Part shown: piece after piece, positions 1 through 62,675 of the stretch
How the letters are laid out: the number at the start of each line of letters is the position of its first letter
Position numbering within the stretch: position 1 is the first letter of the stretch
From: Protonemura montana
Lineage: Eukaryota > Arthropoda > Insecta > Plecoptera > Nemouridae
Direction of reading: 5' to 3'
Assembly: GCA_947568835.1 (NCBI GenBank)
Contig: OX387604.1
Coordinates: 25,077,076-25,141,075 of the forward strand
Length of the DNA stretch: 64,000 nucleotides
Made by a program: the position numbers and the translations under genes
The notes under the pieces: model-generated
What the model saw: the letters and a program-made list of their open reading frames with translations, nothing else
What the model was told of the DNA's origin: nothing
Databases searched by the model: none

Positions 1-48952
<48,952 letters not shown>

Positions 48953-49164
48953 CTGCAAAAAGAAAAAAAAAACAAACATTGAAAAATCATCTAACACAAA
49001 GTTAAAATGACAGCCTTTATTTTATGGTGAACGTTACAATACAGCTGTAAATGCTCATGTGTACTCGTCATCGTTTGATGCAATCGAGTAAAAAGCATGA
49101 TCTTTGATTTCTCTGGTGTTTTCTACATACTCAAGCTAGTAAGCGATAGCTGGAAGGGGGTGCT

Positions 49165-49290
49165 AAGGTGAAAAATTGGGACCGAACCGGGATATGAACC
49201 CAAAACCGGCAATCGAGACGTCCCTGGTTCGTATCCTGGGTCGGTTTTACATTTTTAAACCTTCGCTTCCCTTTCATAGAGTAAGAAGTG
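49165..49290 (+). mobile_element. tRNA-like palindromic SINE fragment
   Basis: GACCGAACCGGGATATGAAC is followed about 40 bp later by its near reverse complement, CTGGTTCGTATCCTGGGTCG, which contains a B-box-like GGTTCGTATCC. A related unit is at 3050-3100. It may be the head of a second, tRNA-derived SINE family or two heads inserted back to back. Confidence 0.45.
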
Positions 49291-49951
49291 GTTGGGGGAA
49301 ATAATGCAAGCACATCAGCTAGCACAGTCCCTAGTCAAGGTCGACTCGGAAATGTTCGAATGGGTCCTAGACAAGAGAGCAGCCACGTTTTATTAGGGTT
49401 TGCCTGTCAATGACCTTGGCTGGTATTTGTCTAAATCGAAGAAGTTTTTTTCGGCGATTTTTCAAAAGAAAATGCACAGCTTCTGGTTTTCAAGGGTCAA
49501 TATCTTCTTTTTTTGTTATGTACACACCTGTTACACTTAGAACTAGTGCATCTCGAATAATATTTAAAGAAGTATTTGTTCAGTGTTACCGAAGTCACTA
49601 TTATGCAGTAGTTCTAGCTAGGTTTGATCTGCCACAATATAATGCAAGCCCGCATGCTATGTTCTAAGCATTGCCTCTTTTCTTCACCGTAGGGACGCGT
49701 TTAGCATGGGGGAGCTAAGTAACATGTAATGTTACTTAGCTCTTTAGTTACTTAGTTACTTAGGTTACGGGAAATAGAGGAGATTTTTAAGCGTAATTAA
49801 CGCAATAAACACATGCCATCTACTCATTTATTATGTTTCAAAGTTACTAAAACCATACTCTCGATCAAATATGACCACAGAACAATTACACCGCATCTTC
49901 TCTGATCCGTCTTCTCGGTTACGATCGAATTGAGGAAATGACCAACCACAG

Positions 49952-50385
49952 AATGGTTTGGCGTGTTAGAAACACCGGTTCTCATGAGATCACCGAAGTT
50001 AAGCAACACTACGCTGAGTCAGGTATTGGATGGGTGACCATCATACACATGACCAGTTCTGTTCGGTAGAGAGGTTGGAGGGATGAAAGTTAGTGCAGCA
50101 ACTCTATTCGCCTTGCTTGTCAACCTCTCGACAGCATGGATTTGTGGAGGAATCCTGTTGTTCACGTTGTACCGTCCTTCGGAAGGGATGTTAAGCCGGT
50201 GATCCCCTTGGTCTTCGACAAGTATAGGCTACGTGCCGGCACCGGGTTTTCCCTCTTCCCTTCTAGGCTAAGTTAGGTTCATTATCATTCTCATATCATC
50301 CGCTCATTTACGGACGCCATTAGACCAGTGTCAGGGGGGGCAGTTGTCAAAACAGTGCGTCGTTAAATCCCAATAATCAATCAAA
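49952..50385 (+). mobile_element. 5S-rRNA-headed SINE, near full length, plus orientation
   Basis: This is the only forward near-complete copy and the easiest to read. The head is GGCGTGTTAGAAACACCGGT, GAGATCACCGAAGTTAAGCA and GGATGGGTGACCATCATACA, matching the internal promoter part of 5S rRNA (A-box and C-box). Then come the body (GAGAGGTTGGAGGGATGAAA), the middle block (TTGTACCGTCCTTCGGAAGG, CGTGCCGGCACCGGGTTTTC) and the tail GTGCGTCGTTAAATCCCAAT with ATCAATCAA. Confidence 0.92.
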
Positions 50386-50639
50386 TACCAACTGATGAAT
50401 TACGGAATGGTACAGCGCCGAGCGGTCAACCTGTAAAGAACGGGACCTGGTTTCAACCTGGTCGATCTGATCAATTTAAGGGCTGCTCGATAAAATCTAA
50501 TATCACCGATTTTTAGAAATATGAATTCGAAGCTAATACATCAACTGTCAAGTTGAGGTTATTTCGTTGCACTTGAGAGTTGCACTGCACTCTTGCTTAT
50601 GTCTTCGGCATTGGTAAGGTAAATAAATTGTTGTTCTTG

Positions 50640-50775
50640 CTTCAATCCCTCCAACCTCACTCCCAAACAGAACTGGACAAGTATATGTCACCCATTCAAT
50701 GTCTGACCCAGCGCAGTGTTGCTTTACTTTTTTAATCCCGCGAGGACCGGTGTTTCCAAAAAGCCTAACAAGTCT
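50640..50775 (-). mobile_element. 5S-headed SINE, head fragment
   Basis: Reverse orientation, from AACACCGGTCCTCGCGGGAT through GCAACACTGCGCTGGGTCAG to GGTTGGAGGGATTGAAGC. The rest of the element is absent. Confidence 0.7.
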
Positions 50776-51389
50776 AGGCCCACTTTATAACAAATGTTTT
50801 TGTTTGAGGTTTTTTTTTGGCCGGGAAAGCTAGTCACGTACGGATTATAATTGGCGGTTGTTAAATATTAACATATTTCTAAAGACTTCTTGAAATGATA
50901 ACGTCTACAGCTTATTTTCTTTTCCAACCCTGTTCAATCCTTTCCAATCCTTTCCAATCCTTTCCAATCCATTCTGACCTTCTTCTGCACAATAAGATGG
51001 AATAGAAAAATGAAATGGTGCACGAAATGATCTAGACTGATACATTATTTACGTTAAAAGCTTTAAAAGCTTCGGCTAGATAGCAGGTCTCTACTAAAGG
51101 TCAACTGCAATATTGGAGATTACATGGAAAATGTATCGTTATTATATTCTTCTTCAATATTCTTAAAATCCAGCCAGCTATTTATAGCATAGCTCTCTAG
51201 AAAACGCAGTCTATGGTGGATGATTCTATTAAATCAATTGCCTGTTCAAGAAAAATCTAGGAAAATCTAGGAAAATCTAGGAAAATCGGATGCAAATAAA
51301 TAGGAAAGCATTTACACTTCGTGTTGACAAATATAAGCAATTTGCAAATAAGCACACAACTATACAACTGATAGGAAATAACTATTCAG

Positions 51390-51897
51390 GTAGGATAGAG
51401 TGCTACCAAGGTAGGATCTATCCGATCCAGGTAGGATAGAGTGCTACCAAGGTATGATCTATCCAACCAGGTAGGATAGAGTGCTACCAAGGTAGGATCT
51501 ATCCTATCCAGGTAGGATAGAGTGCTACCAAGGTAGGATCTATCCTATCCAGGTAGGATAGAGTGCTACCAAGGTAGGATCTATCCTATCCAGGTAGGAT
51601 AGAGTGCTACCAAGGTATGATCTATTCTATCCAGGTAGGATAGAGTGCTACCAAGGTAGGATCTATCCTATCCAGGTAGGATAGAGTGCTACCAAGGTAT
51701 GATCTATCCTATCCAGGTAGGATAGAGTGCTACCAAGGTATGATCTATTCTATCCAGGTAGGATAGAGTGCTACCATGGTAGGATCTATCCTATCCAGGT
51801 AGGATAGAGTGCTACCAAGGTAGGATCTATCCTATACAAGTAGGATAGAGTGCTACCAAGGTAGGATCTATCCTATACAGGTGGGATAGAGTGCTAG
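51390..51897 (+). repeat. 41-bp minisatellite, about 12 copies
   Basis: The unit is AGGTAGGATAGAGTGCTACC followed by AAGGTAGGATCTATCCTATCC. Copies differ by a few point changes (ggtatgatc, ctattc, catgg). Each unit contains complementary pairs (GGATAGA with TCTATCC; GGTAG with CTACC), so single strands could form a hairpin per unit. No frame of interest. Confidence 0.93.
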
Positions 51898-52710
51898 TTC
51901 AGGAATTTCTAGCAGCCTCGCCTGTTTTGTTTTAATCGAAAGCGATTAAATCATGTAAATTATCACTGACTAGTGTCCCGACCTGGAAGCGGAGTCATTT
52001 TCTCCAAATATTACACTAAAAGTGCTTTCAGATTTGATCGGGAATATTATCTCATACAGGGGAATCTCATTTAAATGAAAATGATAAAAAAGACAATTTT
52101 AGAGTTAATAAAAGGAAGATCTTTTCTCATTTACACAGGATAAACATTCAGATTTACTGCACCGGCATATAATTTACCGTTGAATCGTTGAACTCAGCTT
52201 TTTTCGCTCTAACAAATATACCGAGACACATTAATTTTAATTACGAATCAATTTGAATTCAAATTCAGTTCAATCAATGACAAAATAGTAGGTCATGAGC
52301 CAAGTCGGTTTATTCGACTTTATCGTATATTGGACATATTCATGTAATACAGATCAAAGCTTTATACATTCATTACAGTAAATTACGGTAAATTAGCTAT
52401 TATTGGTCAACTCAGGTCTGGGTAATTTGAGTCGAACTATTTATTTATTTACCTTCCAGAATGCGGTCTAACTACTACAGCGGAACGAGCCCGGCCTGAC
52501 CCATCGAAATATACCTGACGATACGTTTTGCGTACTGTCAGAAACGAAAAAGAATTCTCGGTTTATTGCAAGTCCTGACTATTTCTTCGCAAGTACAGAA
52601 TCCGTAAATTTGCCAACACCAATAAAAGTTGTCTTCTCAAAAGTGTGCCGGTGTTAGTGAGCGTTGGGGCCCAAAATCTATGAAAGTTTTTACTGACAGC
52701 GCACCTTTCT

Positions 52711-52960
52711 ACGACACCTAAGTTAAGTAGCAGTGCGTTGCGTCAGGTGTTGGATCGGTTACCATCATACACATAATCAGTTCTGTTCGGTACAGATGCG
52801 GTGATCGATGTAATTTAACCAATTAATGATCATTCACTCGAAAACATTTATTAGTGGAGGAATACCACTCGGATGTATCGTCATTCGAAGGTCCAGTTGA
52901 TGAACTTTAACTGGAGAATTCTTCCAAAGGACGCGTCCTTCGGAAGATACAACTCGAACA
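52711..52960 (+). mobile_element. Decayed 5S-headed SINE
   Basis: Plus orientation. Recognisable pieces are acctaagttaagtagcagtg, gttggatcggttaccatcat, cagttctgttcggtacaga and, further on, gtggaggaat and tccttcggaaga. Heavily mutated. Confidence 0.55.
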
Positions 52961-53107
52961 GATTGTCTGTCTGCTATGCCAACATACTTGATCATTGCGG
53001 TTTGGTGTTTGGATGCTAATAATTGTTATTTGTATACCAATTATCTAGGTCCAAATGTCACTACCGAACCTGAGGTCTTAGCAGCCAGACTTTTGGGGGT
53101 CGAAAAT

Positions 53108-53265
53108 TCTTAATACCATACCATACCAATATACCAAACCAATATACCAAACCAATATACCAAACCAATATACCATACCAATATACCTAACCAATATACC
53201 AAACCAATATACCAAACCAATATACCATACCAATATACCATACCTTAGCAATATATCATATCATA
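53108..53265 (+). repeat. 13-bp array CCAATATACCAAA
   Basis: A tandem run of about ten units, ccaatataccaaa with ccatacc variants, short and imperfect. Confidence 0.85.
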
Positions 53266-56200
53266 CCAATTACCATACATAAATTGTAAAACCAAGAGCG
53301 TCTATTCTTATTGCGCAACGACTTTGCGAGACGCATGCTACAACTTCTTGTGTGGGTTGAAGAAAAACTTCATTCAAACCATTGAAATTTGCTTTTTATG
53401 CAAAAAAATGTTTTTTCAGGTTTTCTTATTGAATACACCTCAATACTGAACGGTACTACAAAGTTCATTGAATTGGTTATTTTTAGAATCGCCACAAACC
53501 GCCAAATTGATGATGGGTTAAGTTACTTTCATCGACATGGAAATCAATTCCACAGCTAAATATTTTTGTAAGAGATCATTCTACTTCCAAGAAAAATCAG
53601 GTCCTAGTGATTCTATGGTAAAACAACAGCACGTGTGTTTAAACAACCATGCCAATCACTTCCGTTTCGCGGCCACCGCTTCACTTCCGGCTAAATTAAA
53701 GCAAAGTGTGAGTTGAACCTGAATAAATATTGAACGCTATAGCGCTTCGGCGTTGAGGCGTTAGAAAAAGCATGCTCTGTACAGCTATTAGTTTGATATA
53801 CTTTGAGCTAGATGAAAGAGAGAATACTTTTGTTCAAATAAGCATACGCTTGCGATTTCTTTTAAACATCACCTGAGTCATAATTGCAGTTACATAACAA
53901 TTCCACATCTTTCACTCGAATACAAACAAAACAAAACATTGCTTTGCTCTTTCCTAACGAAAGAAAATAAAACTCCGCGTGGGAATTGGGAATACTTTCA
54001 AAAAGATTTGCTGGTTTCCTTTTGTCTTCATTTCTCTTGTACAGCATACGCTTTAATATCATCTACACTGCTGCCAGGTATTTTTATCCACACGTTAAAA
54101 ATAAAACAGAATCGCCGTTTTAATATCGCCGTAGAGTTTCTTTCTGACTCGTCCCGTGTTTCATGCCGAATGGTAAGTCCCTATTGCCGAGGTCCGAGAC
54201 CCACATCCCGTGCACTCTCAACTTTAGACGAACTTTATGACTAAAGGCGGCCTCTTAAAAGCTTTTTATCGTTTCTCACGTGCAAAGACGAGCTTGAATT
54301 AAAAAAAAAAAAATCAGGCTTAATTGTCAAGTCGACCCAACATAAAAGTTGTGCAGCCAAGCTAATTAAATGAGCTACTTTACAAGAGACTATTTTTTTC
54401 TTCATAAGTCGCAATGCACTAGAGAGTTTGGAAAGCAGTAGACAGATTCATCGCTAGCTGCTAAGATGCGAGTGGATGTTCTGTGTTACTATGCAAATAC
54501 CATCCAGTGGTACAATTGTGCCGATGTACCGGTAGGTGCATTAATGAGTCCAATTGTTTCTGTGAGCGGGTGGATGTGGTTGAAACTACACTCGAAACCA
54601 AAATCATGCGTTAATTTGTGAGCTTCATAATTTCGGAATCAAAATGCTCCAAGAAAACGCATGTTTTATACGCAAGGGCACGTGAGTGGCCCAAATAACT
54701 AACCTGAAACCAATCAATGTTTAGGAATAGGATTGATCCAATCGTGCCGCGTTATCGATATCTCGCAAATTCATACCACAAGCATGATTTTTTTAATCGG
54801 CCTCATCACCATCTGCTTCATTTCCCATTCATCCTTCCTTTCGCTCCAAGCATATTATGTTTGCATTTTTCCCATTCGATAGGTAACATTTACTTCCATT
54901 TATTTTTTCCGTCTGGCACGGACATTTTCCACAATTTTTCCATCAAATCATCGGAGTAAATAATAAATACAACCAAGTATTTACATCATTCAGATTTAAG
55001 TTAGTATAAGGTTTATAAAACCTTGAATAACTCAAGCATTATTAATTTAAAATATGAATGTAACATTCGTTTTTTGTAAATTGAGGATCATAGAGTGAAG
55101 AACATACAAACAATAATTATTATTATGATACATTCTCTTGAATCCTGCAGATTCAGAACATACATTTAGAATATTCAAAATAAGAGATAATCAAGATAAA
55201 ATGCACATTGTCAAATGCGAAAGACAAAGTGTTAATCCAGGCAATTCACATTTGTAATCCTAATCCCTATCATTGAAAAGCAGGAGGCGATGAATTTAGA
55301 TATGCAAATGCTTGCTACTAGCATAGGGTGTTGACAAGACCTAGCTTGAGTTGAAGATAATTTGGATTCCGTGGTAAGTCAGATGTTTTCCTTCACTGCA
55401 CTCAAACCGATAATTATGCATAAATAATTTCATCTCAGTGATTCCACGATCTACGGATCACTGCACTACATTTCGTAGAAAGGTGTGGCATTAAGGTCTT
55501 ATCAAATGGTCTAGTACTAATTGCATTTACTCAATGTTAGCTTAATAATGATGATAGCACGCATGAAGCGTGAAATAACTCTGCTTACTGTAAATTAATT
55601 TGTCTATCACAGGACAGGTTTTAATTGTTCTTATTAACCACTTTTCCCGAGACCGGTCAGTCGCGATTCGTTAGGCAGCCATATTTCTTTATTTGCCCTC
55701 TCTGTGACGCACGGTGACGCAGTGTCAGAAACAGAACTAGTTGGTTTGTGTCACAGCATAATTGTGTTCAAATAGAACACTCTCCAATTGAAAAGATGCA
55801 GCAGGAGTTTGTTATGACCGTACTTGAGTCTAATTTCGGCACCAGTTTTGACACGAGTTTCCGTTCAAGTTTAGTGGGGTAGACTGAGCACAGTCCTGGG
55901 AAAACTGCTTCTGTACAAATGAGAAAAGTGGATCATAGAAGAAATGAAGTGAGATAACTGCCACACATTGCAAAAATATACCATTGATTATCTCCTAGTT
56001 AAAAAAGAATCTGGAAAATTTGGAAATAAACCTTTTTGATTTGAGTTTTAAAGTTTTACATTCGTTCAAAAAGTTTCCGAAAGATATTCATATTGCTGGC
56101 AATTGTATCAAGGATAGAAATGTATTTTAAATTAGTCCCTATTTGTGCCAACTAGAGTGCCAATCAAACACAGAACTCGGCTGAGAGCGACGCTTTAGAT

Positions 56201-59200
56201 ACCGACGCCGACGTCGACATTTAAGCAAAGAATGTCTTTTGTTCTGTCGGGTAGTCGCATCAAGGTGCAATCGCTATAGAATAACTCGATTGAGAGACAT
56301 CTACTTCACAGCTCAACCTAATGGAACTAATCAATAACCACTCTACTTCTAACTTACTACTCGAACAATACTAAATCACTAAAAGAGATGCTAAAATAGG
56401 AACAGAGAGCTGCGTTATATTTTGTTGACTTTGCTAAAACATTATTTCACTGTGTTAACTTTTGAGTATAGAGTTTAGCTTAAGGCTGGTTCATTTTGTT
56501 TTATTTTCATTTTTGTGAACTTAGCTGCTAGGTTTCCAATCCTCTACCGATTTCTTATGTAGGTTGAACGCGTCTTTATTATTACCTATATTAACCAAAC
56601 ACTACCTCATAAATCATCAAAACTACCCAATTTATCGTTCAAAACTGCGTTATTCCACGTGCAATCGCTCCACCACTCATTGTTTAGTAAGCTTACGCAC
56701 TTTGCCCACATGTAGGTATACCGTGTTTGGCTACACTTGATATGAGCTCGTGGGCCACATAGTGGGTTACCCAAAGCTGCTGAGCACACGCAAGCGTGCG
56801 TACCACCGATTCGCTCTTCTATCCCGTGGATGAATTCGACCATGTCTCGTGTAAAATTGAGCTAATCTGGGGCTTGGAAGAGAAGACGCGATTAAATTAT
56901 CCGAAAGGGGCTACAGGCGGACGGGCTCAAACCATGTGCCAGGCTTGCTTAACGCTACCATAGATATCGATTTATTGAATGCCTGCCAATTGCAATCATT
57001 GGAGATTTGATTCTTTATCAATTTTGATAGCGCAGCCACGCGCATCCACACAGATTTTTGGTATCATACCTTTCAAACCAGAGATGATTGAAAATCTATA
57101 ACGAGTATATAGCGAATGTTGTGGGGCATAAGAGGGTTAAAAGTAATCATTGGATATGACCGTTGCATTTATCCTGGGTAGGGTGTGAAATTGCACTTTT
57201 ACAGTGCAAAAGAAACTCGCTGTCTCCGATTTGAAAAGCAAGACCAGACGGTCCAATTCCAAGTAAAATGCTCGTATTCACGAAGACCAATTTCATTACG
57301 TCCACGTTGAACATTTTTAGATCCCTGCATTCAAAAGTGCAATTTAAGAGGGTGTTAACTGGAATGATGCCTGTCAGGTCATCATTCTGGGTGCTCTGTG
57401 GGTACGGTAGCTTTTTGATTACTGAAATAGTAATGCAATCCATGGAAGGGCACATAAAAAACCTCGCCAGGAAGCTGATTGCATTTTCCCTGGAGCTTAT
57501 AGCCGCGAAACCATGTCGAACATTCTCAGTTCATATTAATCAAAGTATCAATTAATCAATTGATATCTGCAAAATGTATTAAGACAATTACCTGCTAAAG
57601 AAATATTGCGAAGTAAAAAGAAAATGTTGAGATAATTTCTGCTAGTCGGAGCAGGGTTAGTCTTGGTTTAGTGGGCTTTATGTGGCCCTCCTGTGGCCAA
57701 CGTGTTGACCAGCTATACTTGAACAAAGACTTCAATTTAGTGAACCTTTGATCTCCACCACCACAGCATGTACCTATTTAGTGCCACCCACCCAATGTCT
57801 ATATACCAGTCCAATAATAACAAGTTGACTAAACATGAGTTAAATATTCCCACAGAAGATGACGAACTAGAGACTATCTATAAAATACTTTTTGCTTTTT
57901 AACATACACGATAAAATGCATATTTGTTCAATTGTTCTTTCTGATCTAGAACAATTTCCCGTAAAGTCTATACGTTTGTAAGTACCTACCGATCTATCTC
58001 CTGCCAGGGATAAAAGGTTCGTGTCCTACTTCCTCTTCCTTACATCTCGCCCGGTTTAAATGTCCCTTTAATTAGACAGGGCTCGGGACGGCTCATTTCG
58101 AGCGATCTCAACGCTCTTCCCAGTGAAATCGAGTGGTCGGTCGAAGCGGTGAAAGGGGGTGAGATTGACTCAGCTATGCGTGCTCTTTAGGGTAACACTC
58201 GGATACGCTCATACACTCGCCAGGATATAGTCAAATGGATGAAAGGAACTTCGTGACTAATGTCTAATGAGCAATACGAATTCATACTAACTAAGAAACT
58301 TGAATAGAACTTAATTAAAAAATAATTGAAATTCAAATTGGCAACGTAATGTAAATGCGAGAAGCTTTTCATCATTACAAAAGCTTCAAGAGACACGTTT
58401 TTCTGAATACACAGAGTCGTTCAATATTATGCACTCAGAGCTCCACGGCGTGCAGTAGTAAATTGAAGAAGCTTCCCAGGAAGTTTAGTGACCAACCAAA
58501 TTTTAAATTCACGTGACATTCCTAAGATACTTGATTGAATTAAGCGGCACGTGGGCGACACATGGATCCTTCGCGGTAAACCAAGAAAACTCCATTACTA
58601 AGGAAATTAAATCCAATGTGTTACCAGAGCCATCACTACACTTGCGGTAAACTGCGAAGACTTGGCCATGACGCAAGAATAATTAATTCTCCGGAAAATC
58701 CTATGCAAATGTGTAATGACTAATTCAATATTGCAACCTAGAATTTCGCATTTCTTAGATTTGCTACGCTGTCACGCAACGACTTCCAATTCCTACTCGT
58801 TTCTCATATTAATTCGATCAAAGTGTGAGCGAATGCACCCCTGCATTCCTTAGCATCGGCCATCGAAGATTTGCGTCTCACAAAAGACAGAACGGAACGG
58901 ACGTTGTTTGAATCTATTTACGTCTGGCATGATTCTGCATTCTGCAGTCAGGAAACTGCATAGGCAAATTTAGCACGTTTCTACCACTGTGGTATTAAAT
59001 AGTTCGAATCCAACCCGACCCGCGCTGCGCTCCTTCACTCCAGCGAAGGTTAAGACTCGAAGCACCGTCCATAAAATGAACGGACTTCCAGGTGGCAATT
59101 AATACCCATTTATTCCCGTTGCCATCACAGTTTTATGAGAATGGACCATGTCCAAACATCTAACTTTTGTCAGCAATTGAGCTTCTCGCTCTAAAAAGCA

Positions 59201-60380
59201 ACTTTACCAGATTTACCGGCGCTTTCCACGTTCCACGACAAACGGTAACATTTTGAAGCGTAAGATCGGAATTGTGCATTCCTTTTCCCAAGAAAAGTGA
59301 CTTGAATCTCTTCAATTAGTCACCTATTTGAGAAAAAAAGTCTTATAAGATCCAGAATTCTATTAAAAAAACGTAAATAAGGGAACGTTTAAAAACTGTT
59401 CGTGAATTACTATGTGTGACACCGGTCTTGATGATAATGATCTTACTACTGTACATTGAGAAAACAAATCCTTCCTCTGAAAAAATCAACTTGTTTTACT
59501 TTCTGTCGGTTTATATTGCTTGAGTTATCGTAATTGTTCCCTCGTTTGATTAACCTCGACATAATGACTCGTCTCTTGGTTGAAAACCATACTTTGCCGG
59601 CTAATAACACAAAAAGGCTTGAGACAAAGGCAAGAAAGTAATGATTTCCTTCTTTTCGACGCTCGTGCCAAGTTACAGGACTAGACTAGTAATGGGGATG
59701 ATTCTTTTGTAGCTAAAGCGAGAAGATGTTAATTGATTTCTACTTCGCAGCGTTTGCAACGCATACGTTCATTGATTTTTGGCGCGAATTTACCTGTACC
59801 AAATAAAACAAATCTTAAAACACATGACAACGAAAGAAAAATTGAAATATATGATTTCCGTCTTGTTCATTTTCAATAAAAGAAATGCCTGTCTTAAAAC
59901 GCTTCATCAAGAAAGAAAAATAAATTCAAAAATGTGGAAGCAATAGTAAAAGATGGAATACAAAGCCTATAATACGTAAAGAGAACTCTTTCATTTCTTT
60001 CGGTTCATCTCTTGAAGAAAGCACACATTTACACAAAAGCAAACTTTTCAAACGTGTCCTTATCGTCCCTTTGTCATTATCCTTTTATGTTTTTATAAGA
60101 GTTTGCTGCGAATTTTTCTGAAATCTGCGAATAAGAAAATGTCCGAATATATATATACATTTTTTAAATCAACTGAAATCAGTTCGTTTTTTCCACTTGA
60201 CTTGCATAAGAAACGGAATCAAAGAAAACTATTTGCCGGAGACACTTCGCTCTTCCGACAAAATGTGAGCACAATGAAAATAAAAGTCAGTTGAATTCGA
60301 AATCGCCTGTCAATTGAGATTTCCATATATCGATCAGATTAAGGAAAAAACAAAGCAATAATTAACACATTTGTCTGCTG

Positions 60381-60400
60381 CCCCCCCCCCCCCCCCCCCC
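60381..60400 (+). repeat. Homopolymer C20
   Basis: An uninterrupted run of 20 C. A run of 28 G lies about 0.8 kb further on (61176-61203). Such tracts are prone to length error in sequencing. Confidence 0.95.
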
Positions 60401-61172
60401 TTCCTTTCCACCACCTAGTTCCGGACTATGACAGTCTCGTCCAGGTTTCTTTGTCAGCAAAGATTTTTTTTAGAGTTCTTTGAGAACCCTTCCTTTACTC
60501 GACTATTCCACCGTGATGTACTTCTGGTTTTGCAACTATTTTGAAGAGGTCTGTAAAGTTTGTTTGGTTGACTCACCTATAAACTCAATGCTTGTACTCC
60601 TCGGTGCTGAGAAACAATTTGAAACAGACAATAGTGTACAAACATTGGGTTTTCACTAAATCAGCCCTAGTGTTGCGCTATCTTCGCAAAAAATAGCGAC
60701 CGATATTATTACACCGACAAAATTGGAGGTCAGCTAAATATGAAATCATCATAATTTCGATTGTTCATAAATTGAATTGTTTAATTTCTCGCAGATAACT
60801 CGCATCTAAGGCTGGTTTACGCGAAACCAATCTTTATTTCTGCGATTGGTGTACTTCGAACAACTGACGATATTTTAGTCATTTTAGTCATCACCAGTTA
60901 TTATTAAATATGTCGAGGTGTTTTTGAAAATGACAGCCGCACGCGCCATCGGGTGGTCACCACCAATCCCACGCGCTCCTTTGTTTAACATTAGCACTGA
61001 GACTCAACGAAACCCCAATGGCACTAGCATACGCTGATTCTTGCCACTGAATTGAAAGTTAGCCCGTGATGCTACTTGATGGTATTTTGTAGGAGTAATT
61101 ATTATGAACGGACTAATTACAGTTAGCTACGGATATCACGTTTTCTATCGCACTGGGAAATTGTCAGCAAGA

Positions 61173-61175
<3 letters not shown>

Positions 61176-61203
<28 letters not shown>
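61176..61203 (+). repeat. Homopolymer G28
   Basis: An uninterrupted run of 28 G followed by aaggggg. It could form G-quadruplexes; the length is uncertain because of sequencing slippage. Confidence 0.95.
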
Positions 61204-62604
61204 AAGGGGGCGCTGAAGCATAACCCATGTGACATGTTAAAGGGAACTCTTTTAGAAGGGAAATTAGCTTTGGTTACATTCGCCGTCAACAGTCCCAAAT
61301 TCAATTTTCTCCGAAACCACGCAACTGACCGAAATTCAGATGAAACCACGCAAATGACCGAAATTCAGATGAAACCACGATCTCTTCGTCAACGTGTTAG
61401 CAGATTAATTATTAATTCGAATGACGTTGGTGTGGGATTCGTCATCGAAATAGTGAGGTATTTTTCCGGAAACTAGAAATTGTCGCCTAGAATCTGAATA
61501 CACATTGCAGGCGTGCATGGTTCCACTCGATTGCATATTGCAACTCGATTGCATATTGCATACGAGTAAAATACACAATGCAGCGCAAATTCACAACGAC
61601 TCTATTCCATAGAAGCTTAGCGACAACAGAAAATAATATGGAAGTAAAATACCGCAAAATGTGAATGCTGTAGTTGCAAACTAGGAAAATTGCCAACTGA
61701 GTATGAACCTTGGGGAAGATAGATGTGGGGTTTTATTTCAAGTTGTTGTTTTAGGAAAAATTGCTAAAAATATTTGTCTCGAATGTAGTCTCGGATTTGT
61801 GTTTATTCATTTTCTTTCACGAGAGACTTGTGTCTTCATGGTACAACAAAGTTTCAGCTCAGTTAGAGTCGTCTTGTGCAACAAATATAAACCAATTATT
61901 GGCGATAGCTGTTGGAACGAACTACTTCGCTATCCAACTATCGAATAGGTAGGAAGTAGAAGCAAACTTTGCAGCTCGCGGCAAAGAAAGTGATTCTTCA
62001 CTCGTGGCGGCTTCCTTCCCTACGGATACTTTTTACATATTTTCTTCTTGCAAAGAAAAAGATGAATACGATACGTTTGACTTTGAGAAATCTTCAATAT
62101 TTTCCTAACTGACCTCAATCCTCGATATCCTGCATATGTTTTTCTGCCCTCGACTTTGCTTGACGATTTCTCCCAAGTGCTACGAAAATGGTAAAATTGT
62201 TCAACCACATAAATCCTCTCACTGCGGGTTTTCATTCTCATATATAACATGTAGGAAAAAAGGTATGAATTGTATGAAAACATTCGCTGACGAAAAGAAA
62301 AATACAATTATATTTCCATGCGCTTGAAAATATTTATATGCAGAAAACATCTCCGCTGATTCGCGCGTGTAGGATGTTTATTCATTTATTGTAATCAAAA
62401 GTATAATGACGAGGCCCGAATGTGTGTTCTGCTTTTGGTTTACCCAAGATTTTTTTGTATTATTATTTTTTTTTAAAACACAGTCTGAATCTAGAATACT
62501 ACTCAAAATGAGGAGATTCGATAGCATTCTCTTATTGCATGCCATTCGATCTCATCGCTGCAAAGAGAATCAAAGTCAGACCTAGAAATCAATCTGCATC
62601 CCAA

Positions 62605-62675
62605 GTCGATGGATCCATTATGTTTCCATAAAGGATCCATCGATCCATAATGTTTCCATCGATGGATCCATTGTA
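62605..62675 (+). repeat. Small palindromic cluster of GGATCCAT motifs
   Basis: The motifs TCGATGGATCCATTATGTTT, AAGGATCCATCGATCCATAA and CATCGATGGATCCATTGTA lie within 70 bp and are mutually complementary. It could form a hairpin; no function suggested. Confidence 0.6.

Noticed and set aside
49952..50120. 5S rRNA gene
   Set aside because: Only the internal-promoter half of 5S is present, it is fused to a conserved non-5S body, and it occurs many times: a SINE head rather than a functional 5S gene.
50400..50470. tRNA-like sequence (gccgagcggtcaacc, ggtttcaacctgg)
   Set aside because: It has Ser-tRNA-like words but no acceptor stem or complete cloverleaf that I can draw.
51390..51897. CRISPR-like array
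   Set aside because: The repeats are contiguous with no unique spacers, and the setting is a eukaryotic intron-rich genome.
57147..57555. Overlapping frames of 102 (minus) and 95 (plus) codons
   Set aside because: They overlap on opposite strands, have no recognised family, and show no splice or promoter support.
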